From: Tanytarsus gracilentus
Lineage: Eukaryota; Arthropoda; Insecta; Diptera; Chironomidae
Direction of reading: 5' to 3'
NCBI GenBank assembly: GCA_038502055.1
Contig: JAXRKN010000027.1
Location: forward strand, 124,001 to 188,000
DNA length: 64,000 bases
Part shown: positions 14,301-25,976 of the stretch, piece by piece
Numbering within the stretch: the first letter of the stretch is position 1
How the letters are laid out: each line of letters begins with the position of its first letter
Notes under the pieces: generated by a model
What the model was told of the DNA's origin: nothing
Databases searched by the model: none
Seen by the model: only the letters and a program-made list of their open reading frames with translations
Translations under genes and position numbers: made by a program

Positions 14301-15759
14301 AATAAAAAATCAATAACGTGACAAAAAACGAAGAGAAAGAGACAAAGAGAGAAAAAAGTTGTCGAACAGGCGATAAAAAATGCGAGTCCGCAAAAAATGC
14401 ACTGAGTTGAGTTTTTGTGAGGTTGTTACGTAAAAATTGGTTAAAAATTCAAGAAAGATTTTTTCAAATTGTTGCTTGAAAAATTATGAAAAATATTTTA
14501 TAAATTTTCGATTATAAAATTTATCCTTTGACATTTTATGAATTTTAAATATTTATAGCAGTCTCGTCTTTCAAGAAACGATTACGATGTGCATGATCAT
14601 GATGATGATTATCTTTATGTGATTGTCATAAAAAATTCATGAAGAGATTAAAGAGAAAATTAGTCGTTAAAGGATTTAGATGAGAATTTCGTGGCTTGAA
14701 TTAATTTTTAAATTTTTATAAAAAATTTTGTAGATTAATTTTTAAAAATTATTAAATTTTAATAAAAAAACATTTTTTGTTGTTTTTCTTCAATTTACGC
14801 AAACAACTTAAAAAATTCCCTTCATGACAAAATAAATTACAAAAAATTCTTCTTTCTCTCTCTTTGCACTTTTCTATTAATAAATTTTCATTTATTCCTG
14901 CATGAGGAAATTTTTTTAATAATTCACATTTCTCGTGACTCGACACGATGTTTTTGCATGTTTCCAAAAATAAAAAGAGAGAGATGAAAATTTGCCAACT
15001 AGAACATGAATGAGAGTGCGACAGATGACTCTAGGTGGATGTTGAGAATTGCAGTTGTTTACACATTGCAATGAGAAGTTCTGTCGAGTCGGTTTTTCGA
15101 GAACCTCGAGGACTGACACAGATATGAAGAACAACAAACTGAAATTTATGAGAATGAAAAAATTTAACGATGTCTGGTGATAATTTACTCTTTCTCTCTC
15201 TCTCTCGACTAACGACGCAAGTTAATTAAATCATCGTCACTGTTTGTTGATGAAATCACGTCACGACACTTTTCAGTCATCGAAGTGATGAAAATTTTAT
15301 CTCATGAACTTTAGGATGATTCATAAAAAAATTTTGATGATAATTTAACGACTTTTTATTTGAATTTATGATAAAATTTTAATGTTTCACAAAAAGAAAA
15401 ATTTAAAATTTAATTTTGTGATTTTTTTACTATGAATTTTATTGCAATTTTGAAAATAAAAACAATTTCTACATTTTACAAAATAATTTCATGGATTTTT
15501 TCATCAAATTCACTTCAACGAACTCAAACCTTTATTTTAATTTTAATTTATGACCTGCCAAAAAAAACTGAGAAATTTTTCGAGCATTTTTGAAGTTCTC
15601 AAATCATACAAAAAAATTCTCATGTCATTCTATAATAAAAATTCTCTTTAGGAAAATAAAAACGTGCGTGTGAAAATTTAACCTTGAATTTTTCGTGAAC
15701 TCTTAACGTAAGAAAAAGTGAGAAAGACGAAAAAAATAATTAAAAAATAAAAATCCAAG
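8346..15759. other. 7.4-kb gene-free region, candidate regulatory DNA
   Basis: No exon with coding composition was found on either strand; the open frames here are short, low-complexity and lack splice partners. The first few hundred bases are the promoter and 5' leader of the minus-strand gene ending at 5130. Blocks at about 9.4-10.3, 11.8-12.4 and 12.6-12.9 kb are less AT-rich than the spacer between them and may be enhancers. A possible non-coding first exon lies at about 12735-12895 (no ATG, ends ACAAG|GTTTGAG), oriented toward the Ly6 gene; this is weak. The last 100 bases are the Ly6 5' leader. Confidence 0.4.
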
Positions 15760-18559
15760 ATGACATCGAAAGGAATTAAAATTATTCTTAGTGCCGCCGT
15801 TTTTTTAATTATCGCAGTTGCAGGTGAGTTCTTAATTATTAATTATGTTCATCAATCTCAGCCTTGAACTTATTCGACGATGAAAAATCGATTTTTTTCT
15901 ATCTTCCACTCAATCACGTGCAGAATTTTTCTCGCACTGCTTGAGGCAAAGTGAAATGTTTTATCTCAATCTTATGTAAGCTTATGAAATAATTGCAGAA
16001 CACTCCGTGAATTTTAAAACGAAGAAATAATGATGGCAGTTTGCAACTTCCAGTTTTTTCTTGTTTTTTGCTACGTATGGACATAGAAAAAATTTAAGCT
16101 TAGATTTTTGGAATTTAAGTTTTATGGTTTAATTTCATTCAAAAATCTATTTTGAGTTTCTTAATTTTTAAATTTAACTTTTTGCTTCAACAATTTTTAG
16201 TGTCCATAAGTGGGATATTTTTATGTAACTCACGTTTGTACAGTTAAGTTTCGTTTAATGGCAATTAAATGTAAACTTGGCACAAAATGACGTTTAGATT
16301 TTTTGCACTGTGGATTTGAACATAAAATTTATGAGAATTTTATGTCGATTAATGTTGAAATTTAAAATCTAAACCAAAATTTCTAATTTTAACAACAAAA
16401 AATTTATTGAAATTTATAACAAAATTAGATTTTTTGTGAGCGTTAGAGTTTTAAAAATTTAAATTTTTAAGTAAAAAATTCTGAATATTTTTTAAGATTT
16501 TTTAAAATTAGGTTTTAATTTTTTAAAGCTATTTTTGTTACAACATATTTTTCTTACCAAAATTTTTTTTACGGTGAAAAATATTTTTCTAACAATCAAA
16601 GTAAAAAATGGAAGTCGGAATGCGACAGCAATTGAACGAATGAGGTAGTAAATGAAATCTGATTGATAAGAAATATTTTTTTGTTTTCTGCTGTTTTGAG
16701 GAAGCAATAAACAACATAAAAGTTTAGGGTGGCCAGATGTTTTTCGTAAAAATTCAAGATATATCCAGAAAAGTCTAGTTTTATTTATAAAAAAATTTTA
16801 AATTTTTAATAATTAATTTTTCATTTCTTTAAATAAATTATTAAATTTTTATTAAAATTTTTTTAGTTTTTAATTTTAATTAACAAATTTTTAAATTTAT
16901 TTAAAAAAATAAAATAGTTTTATTCAATTTCTAGCAGATGGCCACCCTCCATAAAGCTTTTAAAAAATATTTGAACAAGGAATTACGAGCAAAAATATTC
17001 GACACAAACTGGGCAGTTTTTTGTGTGTTCTTGATAAGAAATGAAAAATCGGTTTTGTTTTCAGAAATTTAGGGGTTTGGGAAATGAAAATCGATAATAA
17101 TTGAATTTGATGTTGGTTAATAAAATAAACCAGATAAGGTTAATCAATATTAGCTTAAAGGCTCTAAGTTAAAGCTGTTTCTGAAATCTCAAAGGAAATT
17201 TCAAAAAAATTAAACCCTTAAATTTGAGTGATTAAAATTAATAAAATTATTAAATTGATCGTTATGTTTTTTTAAATTTAAATTTTTAAAGAAAAAATTT
17301 TGAAAAAATTTTATTTTAATTTTTAGTAAATTTCCTAACAAACCACAAAACAGTCGAAAATTTTCATTAATTCAGTCATAAATTTTTACGATAAATTCCC
17401 TAGACATCAATAACACCCTAAAGCCTTTTGTACTATAATGTCCATAATAAATTTTTAACTTCCTCAAATGTGCCATAAAATTTGTTTCAATTCCGCTCCT
17501 AAATAGGTCAGAAATTATTCAGGCCAAGCCCGAAAATAAAAATTACGAGGAAGAATAAAAAAAATTATTTTTATTAAGTGTGAAAATTGACATTTATAAG
17601 TTTTGGATTAGCGCATTAAAAATATTTACAGTTGAGTAAGAATTTTTTAATGATTAAATTTTTTTAAAACTAAAAAATTTTATTTCTTAAAAATTTCAAA
17701 TCCAGTCCACAAACTCAGAAACCCACAATTTTCCTTGCAATTTTCATCATCATCCACTCTTAAAATCAATAAAATAAAATTAATTTGTATAGGAAAAGCT
17801 TGAAAAAAGACTGAATAGCCTACATATTCATTCTCCTCTGCCATTAAAATAATAAATCCGAATCGATATTGCTGCGAGGACGAACTAGAAAAATGAAAAA
17901 TGAGGAAAATAAAAGCAGCAAAAGCGCACCTTGGCAAAGTGAAATAGAGAAAAAAGAGAAAATCGATTTTTTGGGGTTTCTATTTTTGGAGTTTTTTTAT
18001 TGAGGCGATTTTGCAATTTTAACTTGGATGAAAAAAGTTGTGAGATTGATTGTGAAAAGACATTTTTAGAAAAATAAATAATTTTAAAAATTTTCAGGTT
18101 CAAATGCCATCATGTGCTATCACTGTAACAGCGCTTATGATCCAAGATGTGCAGATCCATTCAACTCATTTTCACTTGGCATAATTGACTGCAATAAAAC
18201 CTCACTACCCGATCATGTCGTCACAACAGGAATTACTCACTCAACTATTTGCAGAAAAATCACACAAAAAGGTTAGAAATAATTTTTTTTTAATTTTTAT
18301 AATTATTTTAAATTATTTAATTTTAGTCTACGGAAAAGTACGAGTGGTTCGTGGTTGCGGTTACATCACTGACGATCGTGACGACAAAGCTTGCGTTAAG
18401 CGTTCAGGAACTCACGACGTTCAAGCTTTGTACTGCTCATGCACTGCCGACCTGTGCAACAGCTCTCAAACTGTGTTCAAACGACAACAAATCGCGATGG
18501 GCTTTCTCGCCGCCATCCTAGGGTTGTTCGCTAACCAATGGCTACAGCGTCAATTATAG
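15760..18559 (+). CDS. Ly6/uPAR-like GPI-anchored surface protein
   Basis: Three exons (15760-15823, 18098-18271, 18327-18559) join in phase 1 each time, giving 156 residues. The first exon encodes the signal peptide MTSKGIKIILSAAVFLIIAVAG. The mature part begins with the typical insect Ly6 signature IMCYHCNSAYDPRCADPF, continues with spaced cysteines, and ends the domain with YCSCTADLCNSS, the CCxxDxCN-like closing motif of three-finger proteins. The last 25 residues are hydrophobic with a small-residue cleavage zone, as expected for GPI attachment. Insect relatives act in septate junctions, sleep control or channel modulation; which applies here cannot be told from sequence. The signal peptide is split from the domain by a 2.3-kb intron that carries a small transposon. 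AATAAA at 18825 followed by a GT-rich stretch marks the likely 3' end. Confidence 0.92.
16726..16948. repeat. MITE with GGGTGGCCAGAT inverted ends (family 2)
   Basis: The left end AGGGTGGCCAGATGTTTTT is matched in inverse at 16925-16948 (AGGGTGGCCATCTGCTAG on the other strand). The 223-bp interior is A/T rich and non-coding. It lies in intron 1 of the Ly6 gene. No clean target duplication was seen. Confidence 0.6.
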
Positions 18560-21139
18560 ATTAGTCAAAGTGTTTAATTTCTAGACATTTTCACTTCCTT
18601 CAGCAATCGATTGTGTTGATTTTTAATTTTTAGTTTAAGCTTGAAGATTTTATTTTAAGTTTTATTCACAAAAATCTCAATTAAAAATCAACCCGAAGCA
18701 ATATTAAGCTGAAAGTTAAATTAAAAGTGAAGGAAAATTTTCTATAAAAAAAATTGCTCCAGAAAAAGTTTTAGCAAAAAATATCTTTAAAAAAATCTCA
18801 TCTCTAGTCTTTAACCCCCTAATGAATAAATGTGTTTTCAATGTGTCCACCACGAGTTTAATTTATCATCCTGAAAATACGCAAATGACGGTTAAAAAAA
18901 TTAAATTAAAATTGAGATTTAAAAATATTTTTAATTTCATTTTTGAAATATTTATGCAGGGGTGACTTGAAATATTTAAATTTTTATTGTGGGATTTTTT
19001 ATAAATGTTTAATAAAAATTTTCAAATATTATAAAAATAATAAGGAATATTCAAAAATATTTTTGAACATTTTATAAATGTTATAGAATATTTTATAAAT
19101 ATTTTAGAATACTTTTAAAATATTTAAAAATATCGCTCAATATTTAATTTACATATTATGAGTTTCCACCCCTTGAATTTAATAAAAATTCTCGTGAAAT
19201 ATCACAAAAATAAAAATCCACGCTTGATAAAAAATTCCACATTTGGACACCGAAAAATCTTCAAGATCTTAAAAAATCTAAGATCTTAAAAAATGTAAGA
19301 TCTTTAAAAAAATTTCTAAGACCTAAAATCTCAAATTTCACTAAAAAATGTGTCCATACGTGGAGTTAAAAAACTGTAAAAATAAGAAAAATTAAAATTG
19401 TTATAAAATAATCTTTAAAGACACTTAAACCTATCCATAGAGAACAACATCGAATTCACATAGTTATTAAAAATGAATTTTTTTTCGAGAAATTATTTTT
19501 GTAGGATAGAAAACTAAAAATCGAATATCAAAAAAGAAGAAGTTAAGAATTGAAAATTTTAAGGCACCTTTTAAGAGACAACAATTGGATGATAAGAAAA
19601 TTTAGTTTAAATATTTGCGAGTCAAACTTTTTTGTACAAAAATAATCGCTTTATATGAATTTAATCGCTTTCCTATCACAATTTTCCATCAATGAAAATA
19701 GAAAGTAGAAAAGTTTTCAGTGATTATTAATTTTTAGGCATTTTTTGGGTAGTTTTATAATTTTTAGAGCCTTAATTAAAGTTTAAACTCAAAAGTTAAT
19801 CTTTCTAAGCTTATATTAAACAGAAAAAACCCTAAACAATAGTTGAGATGGCAAAATGAGAAAATTTCACTGCTTTAGTTTAAAAAAACTATAATTAAGA
19901 AAAATGTGAAGCTTTAGGAAAAAATGGATCATAAAAAAGTTATTGATGAGAGTTAAATATTAAGTGAATGTTATAGAACTTTAAGATGAGAAAATAAATT
20001 CGATAGAAAAATCCACCTAATGCTGAAAAAACCTTAAATAATTTTTTTAATTTCTTCATCCACTATTGAAAAAATAATTTTAACTTCAAAAAGAAATCAA
20101 AATTCGTTAACAGATTAATTTAAATTTAAAGAATAAAGAAAAATGCCTTAAAGAGTTAAAAAGTTGATCATAAAGAATAAAAATTGCGATACCGATTGAA
20201 AGTTCATGAGATGAACAATAAAAAAAATGGCACTTAACAATAGAATTGAAAAATATCATTTTAAAAATGCGAATTGAATATAAAATAAAAAATTACCAAT
20301 AAAATTTGTTGTATGGAGAAGATGAAAATATATTTTGAGAATTTGTGGTTGACATCCGGATTGAAAGGGTAAAATGATAGCGCTAAAAATAAAGATGAAA
20401 AATGTTGAAAAATATTTTAAAAAATTTTAATTTTTTTTTCAGATCCAACCAAAATTTATATAATTTTTTTTCAGCTCGTGCACAATAAAAATTTATCTAT
20501 GAAAAATTCTGAAAAATTTAAATGACTGTAAACACATTTTATGCAAGTGGGCATATTCGGAAATATTTTATCAAAATATATCAAACTAACATGTTATTTC
20601 GTTGTCTTTTGAATTAATCTTTCAAAAAAATAAAATTTGATTATATTAAGAGTTCTGCATGGTTTGCGTCCATCCTAGTTAAGTCCTGTGTCGCTACCTC
20701 TTTGTCATCTATCTATCTATCTATCAAAATAATAAAATTTAAAAATAATTTGAGTCTGAAAGATATTTTTTAATTATAATTTTTATTATATTTCAATAAT
20801 TATGAAAATGTCATCAAATTGAGTGTCAATTACATTCACTTAAATTTCTAAATATAATCATAATGGAGTTTAAGAACTTTATTTTGCACATCTGAGTCTA
20901 ATTCTGAGTCCTCGATTAAATTTCTATATCGATTGATAAATATTTGATATCTCGAGCCAAGTGATGTCCTCAAAACTCAACGAAACTTTTTTCCTCTTCG
21001 TTCTTAAAAATGTCTTAAAGTTTCACATTGAATAATACACGAATTGTTTGGAAGATAATTTCACTTTTTAAAATAATTTCTTGAAGCACACGGACAAATT
21101 AAATTTATTTTATAGAAAGTTTAAATTCGAAAATTAGAT
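18560..21139. other. Intergenic region between Ly6 and Pep-like genes
   Basis: This holds the Ly6 3' untranslated region (poly(A) signal 18825-18830), one small transposon (18957-19175), a short (ATCT)n run near 20708-20725, and otherwise A/T-rich sequence without coding signal. A TTTATT at 21104-21109 is the minus-strand AATAAA for the Pep-like gene. Confidence 0.55.
18957..19175. repeat. hAT-like MITE, CAGGGG family (family 1)
   Basis: Starts CAGGGGTGACTTGAAAT and ends with TGAGTTTCCACCCCTTG, which inverts to CAAGGGGTGGAAACTCA. The interior is 180 bp of A/T-rich sequence. Ends match the other family-1 copies in this window. Confidence 0.65.
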
Positions 21140-24100
21140 TTAAAAGCGATTTCCACCATAACGGCCTGAACGACGATTGCCACCGCCTCCACGTCCACCA
21201 CGATTTCCGCCGCGATTTCCACCAAACTTGTTGGGCGTGTTTTGTTGGTTTTGTTGATTTTGCTGTTGTTGTTGTGGCTGAGATTGAACTACAGGAGTAA
21301 CTGGAGCAACTGGAGTGACGGCAGCGACTGGTGTAACTGCAGCAACTGGAGTAACGGCAGCGACCGGTGCAACAACTTCAGCTGGCTTTTCCTCAACTTT
21401 TGCAGGCTCTTCAACTTTCGGAACTTCTTCAACTTTTTCTTCAGGCTTAACTTCTTCAGCTGGTTTCTCCTCAACAGTCGTGTTGACAACCTCATTCATG
21501 ACCTCATCAGTGATGTCATCACCATCTTTTGTGTCATCATCGCCAGTCGCTTCTGATGGATCATAAAGTTCAGATTTTTCACCGCTCTCCTCGGGTTTTG
21601 CCTCCTCATCGAGTTTAATTCTCTTTTGTCGCTCACTTTCCTCAGCCAAAGCAGCCGCAGCTCTTTTTTGAGCGATTTTAATCTCATTCGCTTTCTCATT
21701 CAAAAACTTGACAAACATTCGATGATGATTGAAAGTTCTCGAGTGAATTTCAGCTGTTTTTTCGGTGTCGAAATATTTATTGCAAATGTGACACTCGAAG
21801 CATGTCAATTGAGAAACCAAGCTGTGGCCGACTTGACGCTTGCAGTTATATTTTGGAATTTTGTTCTCAATTTCTGGACCGATCTCGTCGCCTTCTGTAT
21901 AGTCGAGAATTGGCTCAATTTCTGGCTTGTCTTCTTCACCTTCTGCTTCATCATTTTTCGCTTCATCATCGGCGGCTTCAGTGGTTTCAGTTTCCATCGC
22001 TTCGCCTTCTTTTTTCTCCTCACCTTCGGCTAAAAATTTTAATTTTATTATTGAGTGTTTTTAAATATTTTTTCGTCTCACCTCCTTCGCCCTTTTCCTC
22101 ATCCTTCTTGTCTTTTTTCGGTTTCTCCTCTCTCAAACCCTGCAACTCGTCAGCTTCCGTCAAAATCTGCAAGCGATTGCGACGACTCTCGTCCGACTTG
22201 TAAGACGGTGGTGTCTTGCAAGTTTTCATGTGCTGTGGCGACAACAAATGAACGTCATATTCAGCACGATTATGGAATTCAGTTGAGCAGTCATCGCACT
22301 TTGGATGCAAGAATTTCTTGAGCTCAAGATGACCGTCGGATTTACGGTGAGTGCTCAAGTGACCGTAAAAGTGTAAATCGCACATTGCGCAATATTCGCG
22401 AACTTGATTGGCGGCGCGAATTTGTTTGCCGAGGCGCTTCAAGCGATCAATCTCGATGGACTTGAGTTGCTCGGCAATTTTGCCCTCTTGACGAAGCATG
22501 TTGGCCTTCATGTGATAAGACTCTTCGACGCCTTCTTTCATCATCTTAAAATAGTAAAAAATAAATACAATTTTTAAAATTCTAAATGTCAATTTCACAA
22601 ACCTGATGAGTTCTTCCCTTCAAATGGTTCTCAAACGAAGTCGAGTCCCACATATGCTTGGCACACAAATGACAGTAGAACATGTCATTAGGAACATCAG
22701 CGTAAGGTGAAAGCTTGCGCTTTGCGTCCTTTCCTACAGTCGAATCTTCACCAGTTTCCTTGGCATTTCTAGATTTGTTTAATTAATTTGGGAGAAATTT
22801 AGAAAGTTAAAAAATAAATTTGGGGAGAAAATGGATTTTTTTAAATAAATTAGAAGAGTAAAATTAAAAAGTTTTGGATGTCTTTTGTCAGTCAATTTGA
22901 ATAATTAAAAATTTAAAGAAAAATTTAAAGTCATTTTTATAAATTTCTTCAAATTTAGAGTCACTATAAAGTAATCAAAGTTTTTTCAGTCATTAAAAAG
23001 TCTCCAAATGTCACTTAAGTCTACGAATGTCTTTAAATTCTACAAATGTCATTAAAGTCTCCGAATGTCACTTAAATCTACAAATGTCATTAAAAAGTCT
23101 CCAAATGTCAGTTAAGTCTAAAAATGTCATTAAATTCTCCAAATGTCCAGTAATGGTTAAATAATAAAATAAACCACTTTAACGTTCACACAAATTTTTT
23201 AACAACCTGAACCTAAACTTGAATTTATTAATTTTTCATCGATCTCACAAGACAAACTCCAACAAAATTCTGAGGAGACATTCAACGAGAAAATCTTCGA
23301 AATTTGTCCTCAGAAATTTTGTTCGTCTTGAGCTTTTTTTTGTAATTTTGAAAATTCGAAGAAAAATTTCTCTTAAAATCTAAGTTTTTTCTCTTTCTCG
23401 TGAAATATTTTTTTTTCGGCAAAAGAAGAAGAAAAAGGTGAAAAAGTTTTTGAATGTTTTTAGATTTTTTTCAGGGCTTACCTCGAGGCATCGATATTTT
23501 TGTTATTGGTTGAATTGTTGGGTTCATTTCCCGAATCATTTGGCTTAGAATTATTGGAATTCTTTTTCGTCTTAGGACGATTGGGCGCTTGTGGCTTACG
23601 AATGGCGCCTTTAACAATTCGATTATTATTATTATTGCGGCGATTATTCATATTCATATTCATATTCATATTACGCCCGCCGCCACCACGCTGCTAAAGT
23701 TTTTTTTATAATGTTTATTTGAAGCAAGCAGCGAGTGACGTTAGTGAAAATCCCAATAATGTGGATGTGCAGCCAGAACAGAAGTCGAATCAGGATTTTG
23801 CCAAATTGGAAATAGAATTTTTTTTTGGAGGCAACAAATGAAATTTGAGCAATCACAAAATTCATTTTCAACATATAGATTTTTCGGTGGAAAAAAAGAG
23901 AAGAAGAAATAGAAAATATTTTTGGTAATTGAGCTAAAGTTAGAAAGTTTCACTATTAATTAAAATTTACAAATAAATTTTCATTCAAAAGAAGTTTGCG
24001 TTTTGAATTTTTAAGCTCTTTGATTTAGTCAAGGAGCGTTTTCGTGCTGGAATCATCAACGAAACTTCTTTCTTGAGTCAAGGAATTTTTACAGACTTTA

Positions 24101-24894
24101 CTGAAGACTTTTTCTCATGGTGGTGAGAAGGTTTTCATTTGATTTTTAGTAGGTTTCTACTAGAGTGGGTTGGGGTGTGATGAGATGGAGAAAATTGAAG
24201 GTTTTTAGGAATTTAAGCAATATCAATTAATTAATTAGAAAATATAACGGTGTTTTTTAAATTTTTTCTTTTAAAAACCCTTTTTGAAAACCATACAAAT
24301 GTCAATAATTTAATTTTAAAACCTTACAAAATCTCAAAAATTTAAAAATGAAATATCAGAAAATTAATTAAATTTTTAAAACCCATAAAAATTACAAAAG
24401 TTAAAATTTTAAACTACACAAAATTAAAAAAGTCAAAAATCAGCAAATTAATTAAATTCTAAAACATTAATTTAATTTTTTTTACATTCCTTTTTTCTCA
24501 TCACATTCCCATCCACTTTAACTCTATAATTAGTTTTCATTCACCAATTAAAATTACTTACGTTGAATGACGGTCCATTACCACCTCCGCCGCCACCTCC
24601 ACGATTAAATCCATTGGCCATGTTCTCGAATAACGACGGGATGTTTCCCATATTGCCTTGATTGTTGCCACGGAAGAAGTTTTGAAGGAAGTTAATTGCG
24701 GCATCATTTTGGTTGTTGCCTCCTCCACCACCGCCGCGATTTCCTTGAATTGGACCGTTGTTGTCCATGTTGTTCCATGGATTCACGTTGCCACCTCCAC
24801 CTCCACGGCTAATCGATCCACCATAATTACTATTGTTGTTGTTATTGAAGTTTCCACCGCCTTGGTTATTACGACGATTGTTGTTTCGGTACAT
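21140..24894 (-). CDS. Pep: Pep-like protein: four C2H2 zinc fingers and RGG tail
   Basis: Five exons (24894-24562, 23693-23482, 22768-22603, 22544-22082, 22029-21140) give 687 residues, close to the fly protein. The N-terminus (1-150) is N/G-rich low complexity like an hnRNP. Four matrin-type fingers follow at about 214-236, 289-309, 320-342 and 471-494, each C-x2-C with H-x5-H or similar. Next come a KRAAAALAEE-type helical stretch, E/D/P/V-rich repeats (AAVTPV units), a Q/N run, and an RGG box ending GRYGGNRF. In fly, Pep binds single-stranded nucleic acid and sits on nascent transcripts at ecdysone-induced puffs in hnRNP complexes; the vertebrate counterpart group includes ZNF326. All joins are in phase. 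Exon 1 may continue upstream as untranslated leader toward 25.5 kb. The symbol rests on domain order and low-complexity pattern, so orthology needs a search. Confidence 0.88.
22989..23150. repeat. 19-bp tandem repeat, eight copies
   Basis: The word AAATGTC or GAATGTC recurs at 23007, 23026, 23045, 23064, 23083, 23104, 23123 and 23142, a spacing of 19 bp with one 21-bp step. The consensus is close to AAATGTCATTAAAGTCTCC. It lies inside an intron of the Pep-like gene. Confidence 0.85.
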
Positions 24895-25976
24895 GATGAG
24901 TAATTTAATTTAGTTGAGCTAAAATTAAAAAGAATAAATTTAATTATTTCGAATTTTTTATATTTTCTCCCCGGCCATTTTAGAAAATTTTCTCACGATT
25001 TTTTTTTATTGATTTTTTTCACTCAATTTTAATTCTTTCTCATTTCCTTCCAAACGAGTTTCAATTTCTTCACCTTCGTTTCAAGTTGAGGAAAATAGAT
25101 GAAGGTAAAGTAAGAAGAAGAAGAGGAAGAGAGAAAAGAGAAAGAAGGTGAATGAATCAGACATATTTGAACAAACTGTACTTTCTGGATGTTTGAGAAA
25201 AAAAATATAGAAGAAATTTAAAAAGTGTTTTGTGAGGGTTTAAAACTAATTTCAACCTTTTTAAATTTATAGAAATTAATTTAATTTCACTTTTAAATAA
25301 TTTTCAATTGTTTTCAAACATTTAATCGACTTTTTCTTAGTTGACCTAGTTGAACGACCCGAAAAATTTTCTCTTATCAAATTTTAAGCGAAATCCATAA
25401 TTTAAACTTTTAATTTAATTTTAATTTACTTCATCACTTCTTTAACTAACCTTTTATTATTTTTTAAAATATCAAATCAATATTTTTTAGTTGAGAAAAA
25501 TTATTTTTCTTCCTATCTTTGCGTTGAGAACGATTTCACCGAGCAACGAGAGACGAATGAATGAAAGTCTGCCTCACTCGAAAACTTTTTTTTGAGTTCA
25601 AAGATGCGAGAAAGATTTTTGCTTCATATTTTTTATACAGCCGGCTTTTTCTGCATCATTTTGTACCTGATTATTTATGTTTTTTAAATCAATTCTGAAA
25701 TAGAAATGAGAAATTCATTTTTTATCTGTTTCTTAAGATTTTTTTCATTTTATTCCACAAATTTTACGATAATTTAATTTAACAACAATTTTAATATTAA
25801 AATAAATATTTTTTGCTTATTCATGAAAAATTTATAAAATTTCATTTTATGACACTGAAAATATTTCAAAAGCTACATTGAAAAATTCACATTTAGAGAT
25901 TTTTACTTAAATTCAATTTTTTTGTACACAAAAATTTTTAATTTTACGTGCAATAAATATTTTTTTGATAAAATTT
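24895..25976. other. Promoter region of the Pep-like gene and 3' flank of TRPA1
   Basis: Both flanking genes are on the minus strand, so this is the promoter and leader of the Pep-like gene plus the TRPA1 3' flank. The less AT-rich stretch at about 25500-25600 is the best candidate for the core promoter. A purine-rich run lies at 25090-25150. No coding signal. Confidence 0.5.

Noticed and set aside
21242..22203. Long plus-strand frames opposite the Pep-like gene
   Set aside because: Antisense shadows of biased E/P/V-rich codons; no domains, and the minus frame has zinc fingers.
22989..23150. Evenly spaced short repeats that might suggest a CRISPR array
   Set aside because: Units are continuous tandem repeats without unique spacers, in an animal intron.
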